62,289 bases of DNA, taken from contig NMRA01000309.1 of assembly GCA_002633005.1 (NCBI GenBank), forward strand, positions 281,333 through 343,621. The letters are read 5' to 3'. A program made the translations under genes and the position numbers. Each line of letters begins with the position of its first letter. Position 1 is the first letter of the stretch. The notes beneath the pieces are model-generated. The model ran no database searches and was not told where the DNA came from. It saw only the letters and a program-made list of their open reading frames with translations. Positions 56,301 to 62,289 of this stretch are shown one piece after another. This DNA is from Phoronis australis (taxonomy: Eukaryota > Phoronida > Phoronidae).

Positions 56301-59115
56301 ACATGATTTCCCAATGTTAGGTGAACATGCCAACACGATATGAACTGTTCTTTCACTTGAAAACATTACTTCAACTTGTTATAGGCAAAAACCAACGTCA
56401 ATGAATCGACGTTCACCCACAGCAGACCCGGCTCTGTTTTCCATTGAGTGCTGAAGTGATCCAGACAATCTTTTAACCACACATGTAGCAGCTGCTAATG
56501 GACCCCAGCTATTAAATTGCCTTTAAAACGTACCTATATAAAATGCTTTCTGATTCAATACTAGCCCAGTAGGTACAACAAACTTGTCAATCTTATTGAA
56601 TGTGATTGAATGTCAGGCGCCAATCTCAAATTCACTCTTTAAGAAACAATGAGACGGAAAAATTTCGCATGAATTTTTGTTGCCATTAATTATGAATCCT
56701 GATGCCAAATACACATGTTGGATCAACACTGACAACAAGTATGGAGAATTTCTTTTTACAGACAGTTAAAAACTTAATGTACTTTTACAAGAACAAACAT
56801 TTTATCCTGCTCTTGGGGTCATTGACTGCTTTCTTGGCGCTTTTTCAAAAAAGGTGGTTTTTCACTTGACAGTTATTCATCGAATAAGTGTCACTCACCA
56901 GCCTAAGTGCCACATGCTAAACAAGTGTAGCGTTCTGTTTTGAAGGACAAAATTGGCAGGGACGACAAGGCAGTCATTATATTAAAATTCAATGTCTAAA
57001 TAAATTATGAGTTTGGCAGGCTGGGTGTCATCGAGCCGGTGAAACTCTGGGTGATGACCGAACTCGATCTTATTATTGACCACAAGCAGAGATGCCCATT
57101 TTACACGTCATTTTCTATAAGGGAGGTTTTTTTCGTGCGGAAAGTGAGAAAACCAACCGTAGGCCTACCTACTGTTTTGTACGGACCAGAATATGATCTA
57201 TAGCTTGACACCAGGTCAGATTGTAGAGCATGTGTTTACCAATATTTTCATTAAACTTCAAAAATCCTATTTCAGTGGTTGCATTCTAACCTCAAGTTGT
57301 TTTGAATCCAGTGTCTCACTACTTAAACAAAAAGTGTCCGCCCACATCAACTTCGGCCAACGCCCCCACAAATGCCAAGTTTCTAGTGATATTAAATTAG
57401 TATCGTAAAAATGGCCACTATATGACGCAGAATACATCAAACCTGTCTGAAAAGTGAAAAGCATCGTTGTCTCCCTAAAAGAAAACTATTTGCCACATTT
57501 CATGAAAATCTGTCAAAGAACTGAAACGATACTGAGGTAAACATAAACAAGAGCAACACAGAGCCGTTGTGAGCGTGGCCTACTTAAACAATTTTACTAC
57601 AATGGTTGAGTTGCAGTAGCAAAGCACTGACATGCGCCCACAGTGCATCGTATGTTTCTAGGGTTGCTTACAAGTTTCACAAAATACATGAACACAGAAT
57701 TTGACCACTGATGGTAGATACTGTTGTGTCAACTTTCACTGAAATCGGTTCTTTAGATAAAATCCAAAAAGGCTATTCCCAAAAATGGCCAATAGGAGAC
57801 ACTGCAGTAGTCAAATCTGCCCCACAGTCAAATGGTGCCGGTGCATTGGCAACATATACCTCTGTTTCAAGTTTCACTGAAATTCATCACTCAGTTCTCT
57901 AGATGTCATCCAAAAACGCTCTTCCCCAAAAACAACACTTGAAAAGCCCCTTGTCAAGAACAGGACATGCTACAATGGTGAAATCTGATAAAAAAAAATG
58001 AAATCGCATACCACTGTGTCAAGTTTTATCAAAGATTGTCTGTTGTTCTCCAGGTATTATCCGAGAACAGTCATTCCCAGAATGGCCACTAGGAGGTGCT
58101 GCAGTGCTTGAATCCAACCCAAAATCAAATGGTGCCAGCCCATTGACATCACATATGTCTACATCAAGTTTCATTGAAATTCGTCAACTGGTTCTCTAGA
58201 TGTCATCTGTATGCACTCTTTGTCCAAACAACACTTGAAGAGCCCCTTTACAAGAACAAAATGGGCACAAGGAGGTGCTGCAATAGTAGAATCCGTCCAC
58301 AAACTTAATGGTGCTGGCACATTGACATCACATACCTTTACTTCACATTTCTTTGAAATATGTCTATTTGTTCTCTAAATATCAACCAAAAATGCTCTTC
58401 CCCAAAATACTAAAAAATCCATGTTCTCTGACCCCAGAGGGCTGAGCAGAATGACAAGTGGCTTAACTGTTCTAGTAATGCCCTGCACCCTCATGCAAAA
58501 TTTCATCAAAATCCAACCAGGGGTTTTCGAGATATAGAACAGATACTCGGACAACTAGACAAACGTGACAACAATATGTACCCACTTTACATAAATGTGG
58601 ACACATAAAAATCAATCATAATACAAAATTGTCATGATGCAATTTCAGTGACTGTAAACTGGACACCAACTATTATCAACGATTTGAGTAGGCTAGTCTA
58701 TTGTAAAATGTGGAAACAAACGTGTCACAATGATTCGTGGGCTAAATATTATCATTACGCCATCAGCTTAATGTGAAGGTGTGAAACCGCATGTCGTCTG
58801 CTAAACAAAGACTTGCAATTCCGCACAGTATATCACGATAAAATTGCAGTATACGTTTTTCCTCCACACCCAACAAACAAACCAAGTAGGAATAATGATT
58901 AGTATGGAGGCCATGTTACTGATAGTCACTGCTTTACCAGAAGTAAGGTACGTGTTGGACGACCTCTGGATGATGGCTAAACTGGTACTTGACTTGTTCT
59001 CACATTCTTCCAACACAGTCATCGGTCGGATCTGTGGCGTTGGTGCCAGCTCGTATCCATAGAGGTTGCCGATGCTCATAGTCGTCTTCACTTTTTGATT
59101 ATCACTGGGAATGCT
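38217..59115 (-). CDS. USP32: USP32-type ubiquitin-specific protease, 3' part of gene (8 exons, 568 codons in window)
   Basis: Deubiquitinase of the USP32/USP6 branch. Transcript order on the minus strand: 58938-59115, 55074-55300, 46289-46479, 42983-43190, 40522-40713, 39728-40174, 39004-39096, 38217-38387. All junctions are GT-AG and all phases match. In window residue numbers: inter-box region 1-135, start of the conserved C-terminal catalytic half 136-199, first Cys cluster of the zinc finger 200-268, second Cys pair 269-332, KRFQF block and insertion 333-481, His box 482-512, C terminus 513-568 ending in a CaaX box. The call rests on blocks recognised from vertebrate USP32: YFLSSQKxRPSLFG, CPWYRFCRGC, TALHLRYQTSQER, IHLKRFQF, GGGHYVSY, DTDSAYILFYE. 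The catalytic Cys exon and the N-terminal EF-hand and DUSP domains must lie past 62289. Orientation converges on FHOD. Confidence 0.95.
39004..39096 (-). CDS. USP32: USP32 exon (catalytic His box)
   Basis: The acceptor is ttgtccatag and the donor is TGTAAG|gtaaga. It encodes CHTGILGGGHYVSYGKNPNE followed by KWYCYNDSSCK. The His of GGGHYVSY is the catalytic general base and the YND aspartate is the third member of the triad in USP proteases. Both are present, so this half of the active site is intact. It has 31 codons, phase 0. Confidence 0.97.
39097..39727 (-). other. USP32 intron before the His box
   Basis: A 631-bp AT-rich intron. Nothing was recognised. The neighbouring 616-bp intron at 38388-39003 has only a poly(G) run at 38584-38593. 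Confidence 0.65.
39728..40174 (-). CDS. USP32: USP32 exon (KRF box plus lineage-specific insertion)
   Basis: The acceptor is catacttctag and the donor is TTGTCT|gtaagt. It opens with IIHLKRFQFLNGRWVKSRKI and VKFPRGQFDPAEYLAP, strongly conserved. About 85 residues of acidic, Ser-rich sequence follow (SRPEDIFLEDSARKK, SLAARRSRTVSVDSCD). It ends with TTYDLYALS, which rejoins the conserved fold. The insertion is far shorter than in human USP32, where the corresponding Ser-rich stretch is over 200 residues as I recall it. Confidence 0.95.
40175..40521 (-). other. USP32 intron before the KRF exon
   Basis: A 347-bp intron with consensus ends. Nothing else was recognised. Confidence 0.7.
40522..40713 (-). 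CDS. USP32: USP32 exon (second zinc-finger Cys pair)
   Basis: The acceptor is catgtttgagcag and the donor is GTACTG|gtaagc. It encodes AFEDHSSVTESRRLQSEPID, then LTDCLKAFTTEEELGEDELY and YCSKCKEHRLAAKKLDIWRL plus PPVL. The LxxCLxAFTxEEELGExExYYCSKC block is the USP signature before the KRF box. It has 64 codons, phase 0. Confidence 0.96.
40714..42982 (-). other. USP32 intron between the two zinc-finger exons
   Basis: A 2.27-kb intron, more than half of which is a copy of the dispersed 1-kb repeat at about 41465-42820. Confidence 0.7.
41465..42820 (+). repeat. Dispersed ~1-kb repeat family, copy 1
   Basis: The head GTGTCCACGACTGCACCGCA, followed by ATGGCCATTAGATGGTGCAG and a TTGTCATCTCCTGAATA segment, matches the heads near 51193 and 57340. 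The tail GATGACTGCAATATGCACCC then ACATATAAAG matches the tails near 52058 and 58575. A second head-like block at about 42563 suggests a nested or tandem copy. There is no coding capacity. Confidence 0.6.
42983..43190 (-). CDS. USP32: USP32 exon (first zinc-finger Cys cluster)
   Basis: The acceptor is tactgtttccag and the donor is GAGAGG|gtgagc. It encodes DDSLGYEYPFTLKVVQKDGF, then TCAHCPWYRFCRGCRLDC and YVAIDWEPTALHLRYQTSQE plus R. The CAHC and CRGC pairs form part of the USP fingers subdomain, and with the CSKC pair in the next exon they account for the zinc ligands. It begins with the third base of a Cys codon. Confidence 0.96.
43191..46288 (-). other. USP32 intron before the first Cys-cluster exon
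   Basis: A 3.1-kb intron containing the 26-bp minisatellite at 45603-45706. No other exon is needed, because the flanking exons join across a split Cys codon. Confidence 0.7.
45603..45706. repeat. 26-bp minisatellite, 4 exact copies
   Basis: Unit TATGAAAAGTATAGTGGTTG plus CACCTT, starting at 45603, 45629, 45655 and 45681. The copies are identical, which indicates recent expansion. Confidence 0.97.
46289..46479 (-). CDS. USP32: USP32 exon (YFLSSQK block)
   Basis: The acceptor is taactctttcag and the donor is GACTG|gtaagt. It encodes MRMDMYFLSSQKTRPSLFGT, then PLVLPCFEETTHQDLYVSVW and TQVSRLVSPLPPSEANSPNH plus AQD. It corresponds closely to the human block YFLSSQKNRPSLFG to NHAQDCDDS. The final TG is completed by C from the next exon to give Cys. 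It is flanked upstream by an 8.6-kb intron that contains the second scaffold gap. Confidence 0.95.
47688..47765. repeat. 39-bp direct duplication
   Basis: Two copies of AATCCAAGAATATGATTTCT then GAGTAAATCAATGTA, 39 bp apart, essentially identical. Confidence 0.95.
48076..48089 (+). promoter_or_regulatory. CTCF-like motif inside a repeat fragment
   Basis: CCACCAGGGGGTGC is followed by TGCAGTGGTTAAATCTG, the same context found in the internal units of the dispersed repeat (for example 58086). The motif is therefore probably repeat-borne. Confidence 0.35.
51185..52107 (+). repeat. Dispersed ~1-kb repeat family, copy 2 (contains gap)
   Basis: The head AATGCGCCCACAATTGCACC followed by GCATACGGT starts at about 51195. 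After the N run, the tail begins with a GACG/GGAC microsatellite (52028-52055) and continues GATGACGGCATAATGCGTCC and ACATATAAATATGTGGGCGC. The short palindrome around ACATATAAATATGT marks the 3' end. Confidence 0.6.
51485..52027. other. Assembly gap (543 N)
   Basis: A run of N that probably hides the middle of a dispersed repeat and an expanded GGAC microsatellite. Confidence 1.
54427..54442 (-). promoter_or_regulatory. CTCF-like motif
   Basis: On the minus strand CACTAGGTGGTGCTGC, a good CTCF-type match (one core mismatch) in the USP32 intron. Confidence 0.3.
55074..55300 (-). CDS. USP32: USP32 exon (variable linker ending HRKM)
   Basis: The acceptor is gtatgttgcag and the donor is AAAATG|gtaaga. 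The first 60 residues are low-complexity (TPRLPPVDKPDLETGEEASS, then SETSSMNNGSIPTMP). The exon then returns to conserved sequence, NFNGFVVAMHRKM, which in vertebrates precedes the MRTELYFLSS block directly. Phase is two bases in, zero out. Confidence 0.9.
55301..58937 (-). other. USP32 intron with repeat copy 3
   Basis: A 3.6-kb intron. The half nearest 58937 is a copy of the dispersed repeat. There is a single N at 55521 next to a poly(C) run. No exon was recognised. Confidence 0.7.
57335..58612 (+). repeat. Dispersed ~1-kb repeat family, copy 3, with internal reiterations
   Basis: Head-like blocks lie at about 57340 and 57636 (ATGCGCCCACAGTGCATCGT). Internal units of about 130-175 bp begin at about 57784, 57950, 58081 and 58257. 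Each has a GCTGCAGT/ACAATGGT word, AATGGTGCC, CATTGACATCACATA, TCAAGTTTCATTGAAAT and GTTCTCTAGATGTCATC. The tail ends CATAAATGTGGACACATAAA at about 58606. Confidence 0.7.
58938..59115 (-). CDS. USP32: USP32 exon (inter-box region)
   Basis: On the minus strand the acceptor is acatttttag and the donor is TCTG|gtaaag. It encodes SIPSDNQKVKTTMSIGNLYG, then YELAPTPQIRPMTVLEECEN and KSSTSLAIIQRSSNTYLTS. It lies in the long region between the Cys and His boxes and contains the TSLAIIQRSS block that I associate with USP32. It starts in phase 0 and ends one base into a Gly codon. Confidence 0.85.
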
Positions 59116-59290
59116 CTAAAAATGTAAATGTAATGGGAAGAAATCAATTTAGAACCAAATTAATATTTATCTCTATTCAATGCCCATGAGAGTAGTGATG
59201 GTCGTAAATGTGACCCACAAGACCAAATATCAAACTTCTTAAATAACTTAGTTTCAATATCACATTAATAGTAAACCATTGAAACTAAAC

Positions 59291-59812
59291 ACCTCAACAA
59301 AAGTTTGGAAATTTGTGTTCAATCACCGTGTTACTTTTGGTTTATTTACATCATGTTGCATACCAATGGAAAGCTCACTCATTCCCCTTTCCAACAATAC
59401 CACATTTTGTAAATAAATTTTTGATGCTCAATAACTTTGCTACCAACGAGAGCTTGGTCTCAAAGCGAATGTTGCAAATTTCCCTGTTTTTGCCAAGTAC
59501 TGTCACTACCTGTGATGCGCTGGGGATTGACACCAGGGGTAAACAACAAATTTGTGAGACACTGAATAATAGCTTGGAACTTTTGCTATTAGTAGGCTCG
59601 TTATGAAATGCAATTATGCAAATTGTGTTTGCAACTTTCTTCAAATGTGAAAATCTGGTGTTCTGGCTTCAAGTATGCCACGTTTGTCTACTACAGCGAA
59701 GGCCCGAGCTCTTGGACTAATTGATGCTGGTGTTTCCCAGGATGTGGTAGCAGCATGATTCGGATTGAGTCTTTATTAAATAGTGCCATCCCCAAACTTT
59801 TCGTGTGTGACT
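59291..59812 (+). mobile_element. Internally deleted Tc1-like element
   Basis: The left end CAACAAAAGTTTGGAAAT and the right end (minus strand CACGAAAAGTTTGGGGAT) form an imperfect inverted pair. From the ATG at 59675 the sequence reads MPRLSTTAKARALGLIDAGV then SQDVVAA, a stop, and FGLS. This is the typical start of a Tc1-type transposase, with the first helices of its helix-turn-helix DNA-binding domain. It stops within the DNA-binding region, and the catalytic DDE part is missing because the right terminal repeat follows about 40 bp later. This is a dead, deleted copy that could be mobilised only in trans. Confidence 0.65.
59675..59770 (+). pseudogene. Tc1-like transposase N-terminal remnant
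   Basis: Twenty-seven codons followed by TGA and a short in-frame continuation (FGLSLY). The ARALGLIDAG-S helix resembles the first helix of paired-type DNA-binding domains in Tc1 transposases. The truncation leaves no catalytic residues. Confidence 0.6.
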
Positions 59813-61280
59813 TTCACAAATTCTGTTTTTTATTCCACGAGATTTCCCTTTAAGGGCTTTGAGCCTGAGAACTCCGTGTCAAATGTTACTTTCCCGTGAG
59901 CATAATTCCGGTCCATCTGCAACTTCATCGTAACTTCCCTTCACCCTTCCAACTACTCCTGTCTGATACTGACACAGCAGTAACTGTTAGTTCTGGAGAT
60001 TAAACACCAGATGGCATAGTTAATGTTTGGACAGTCAGATGAGTTCCCATGTTGCACAGCAACATTTACCTGTAACTTCATGTTACTCTTGCAACACCTG
60101 TGTATTATTTGTGTTCATATAAAACGATTCCGTAAGAATCAACGACTATTAGTTTCTTGGGTTTAGGATTAATACTTAAAAATTTATAAAAGAAATTTGA
60201 TCCATGGAAAACTCTAAAGGCAGGCTCGTTGGCAACATTTTAAGCACGAACCCTTTTATATTCCTGGGTTAAACATTTATAGAACTATGGAATACTTGAA
60301 GACCCCATCCAAAGCCTACTAAAGCTCAACTAATGTGACAAACTCCAGGGACAATAGTCCGACCACACCTTGTCTATAACACCCCAATCATCCCAAAACA
60401 CATTCACTCAACAATCATGTTTTTCTTGCCTTTTACAACACAACAAAATACTGAAAATGATTATATGACCTCATGCCAGAATCATTCACAAAAAAGTTAA
60501 CTATTGCCTTGCTACAGTCTTGGAGTATTACATGATGCATGCCAGAATTAACATGAACTATCTTGATAACTAGCACCATGTCACACCACCACAGCACGAA
60601 TCCATAAAAGATTTAGAGTTGACCCACAGTAGCAGGTGTTCTAGAAAATTAAAGTAGTTTGCAAAGACAATAATAAATTATGCAATTTCTAAGAATTATT
60701 CATTGACATTTTCAGACATTGTTACATCAGGACTAGAATCCATGTTCTTTGAACTTTGAACTCTTAAGTAAAGCTTGAAATTTTCTGTTCTACTTTTGTC
60801 CAAACTCAAGATAAGTTATCGGCCAATACATAAATACAGTACGGTTGAGTTTCTAGATCACTGTATTCAAGCTCCTGGTAAAAAGTCAAGATTTCGAGTA
60901 AAGCTAAAAATTTCAAGTAAAGCTAAAAATTTCGAGATCAGGCTCAAACTTTTAGCCTTAATGATGGGGTCATTAAGAGCAAACTATGATTATCTGAATC
61001 AACAGAATAATAGACAGATATCTTGAGTTTGCACAAAAATAGAAGGCAAAATGTCCCAATTCTACGGATATGCAAAGGCAAATGGAGTAACTTAAAAATT
61101 TCACTTCCATGACACTGTGTTGCCATCTCAGACACAGGTCGGAGCATCAATGACCACTGATGGTAACAAAATGGTACCAACTAGATTCTGTTCAGTCTGA
61201 GTTATTCATATAAAAGTGAAAAATGTGTTCCCGTGACAGACAACAGCAGAATTATGGAAAATGAATCATTGTTAATGATG

Positions 61281-61625
61281 CCCGAGGCAGTATGGCTTAG
61301 TATGTGATAGGTGTTCGATTGCTAACTAGATGTTGTGGATTCGAGCCCCACTGGAACACACTGCTAGACCCTCGAGCCCCACTGGAACACACTGCTAGAC
61401 CCTCGAGCCCCACTGGAACACACTGCTAGACCCTCGAGCCCCACTGGAACACACTGCTAGACCCTCGAGCCCCACTGGAACACACTGCTAGACCCTCGAG
61501 CCCCACTGGAACACACTGCTGGACCCTTGAGTCAGGTCACTAGTTCTTCAGCTCAGTTTTAACTGTTCATAAAGCATAAACATTATTCCAGGTGACCAGT
61601 GCAATGGGCCCACATGCAAAGCCTG
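61281..61625 (+). mobile_element. tRNA-derived SINE with expanded internal segment
   Basis: The head at 61281-61347 has a tRNA-like layout, with an A-box-like TGGCTTAGTATGTG and, about 35 bases on, a strong B box GGATTCGAGCC at 61337-61347. A 31-bp unit starting inside the B box (TCGAGCCCCACTGGAACACA plus CTGCTAGACCC) is repeated six times (61341-61526). The tail (TTGAGTCAGGTC to about 61625) matches the fragment at 36392-36516, showing a dispersed family. Confidence 0.7.
61341..61526. repeat. 31-bp minisatellite, 6 copies, inside the SINE
   Basis: Units start at 61341, 61372, 61403, 61434, 61465 and 61496. They are essentially identical apart from one change in the last copy. Each unit carries TCGAGCCCC, the 3' part of the SINE B box. 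Confidence 0.97.
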
Positions 61626-62289
61626 CGCACATCTGATACAACGTGAGAACGTTGAAAATGAAAACTGAGACGCGATTCATGATCCAAGTAGCAAACGTTT
61701 CAGTTGAATGACAGGAAGCAAATTGAACAACTCTTTTGGTCTTGCAATGTTATACATTTTTTGGGGATTCCTCTCAAAATTGATTTCAGATAAAATACGA
61801 ATAGCGTTAAATTTAATTTCTATGAACATGTTTTTGGAAAAGAAGAAAAAATTGTTGATCTCTTGATTTGCCTAGCAAAATTACATCCACAGCATGGATT
61901 TGCTTACAAAAGAAATTTATGAATCTTTTGTATTGGAAAAGCTTTTATTCAAAAAATTGTGAACAAAATAAATTCAATGATAGGTGGACCCCTCCTTTAT
62001 TTCTCTAATAACCATTGATTGATCTCTGGTACGAGTGTGGCTGTGAATTATACATGCATTAATTTGTAATTCTTCATGTGAGCTAATAAAGGTAAAATAA
62101 AATAAAAAGCAAAAAAATGAGTAACCGATTGCATTCCAAACATTCTAAGTAAAACAAATCAAGAAAATGTTTATTACACCGTAGTGGTCTGGGAACCAAT
62201 TCCTTGAAGAGACTACTGGCTTTTGTTATTTGATTTGAGCTAAAAGTCAGAAATCTGACTACAAACAGCCAAATGGTGATTTTTAGCTT

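Larger units (their letters stand above)
59116..62289 (-). other. USP32 upstream intron (partial)
   Basis: 3.2 kb upstream of the first USP32 exon in the window, continuing past its end. It contains the Tc1-like remnant (59291-59812) and the SINE with its minisatellite (61281-61625). No USP32 exon was recognised here. Confidence 0.65.

Overview
The window is animal nuclear DNA: AT-rich, with long introns, canonical GT-AG splice sites, many minisatellites and decayed transposons, and two scaffold gaps (10566-10850 and 51485-52027) plus single N bases at 24072 and 55521. Both genes have clear human counterparts, but the repeat content is unlike vertebrates. The minisatellite-rich introns, short inverted-repeat elements and tRNA-type SINE suggest a marine invertebrate, perhaps an invertebrate deuterostome such as an amphioxus, hemichordate or echinoderm. 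That placement is a low-confidence inference.

Region 1 (1391-32474, + strand) holds the 3' part of an FHOD-family formin. Eighteen exons join without any phase conflict into 1298 codons plus a stop. They encode the end of the armadillo-like inhibitory domain (DID), a charged linker with a coiled coil, a proline-rich FH1, the complete FH2 actin-assembly domain and the C-terminal autoinhibitory DAD tail. The upstream exons (GBD and start of the DID) lie outside the window. The 3'UTR runs to tandem AATAAA signals at 32457 and 32469.

Region 2 (32475-38216) lies between the two genes, which converge tail to tail. It contains a small inverted-repeat element, a 23-bp minisatellite and a SINE fragment, and probably part of the USP32 3'UTR.

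Region 3 (38217-59115, - strand) holds the 3' part of a USP32-type ubiquitin-specific protease. Eight exons join in frame into 568 codons plus a stop. They include the Cys-pair zinc finger, the catalytic His box and a C-terminal CaaX box (CIIQ). The catalytic Cys box and the N-terminal EF-hand/DUSP part would lie beyond 62289.

Mobile and repeated DNA: a piggyBac-like MITE with TTAA ends (2705-3162); a TA-flanked inverted-repeat element with GGGCGGTTAA subterminal repeats (10104-11917); another MITE (16225-16722); a hAT-like insertion splitting a minisatellite (23813-24193); a Tc1-like remnant that keeps the start of its transposase (59291-59812); a tRNA-derived SINE with a tandemly amplified B-box segment (61281-61625) and a fragment of the same family (36392-36516); and a roughly 1-kb dispersed repeat with internal reiterations and a CTCF-like motif in USP32 introns. 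Three splicing features stand out: a tandemly triplicated 3' splice site before an FH2 exon, a candidate 6-nt frame-preserving microexon at the FH1-FH2 boundary, and a NAGNAG acceptor. I found no new multi-gene system. The two genes are ordinary conserved animal genes, and the novelty lies in the repeats and splicing architecture.
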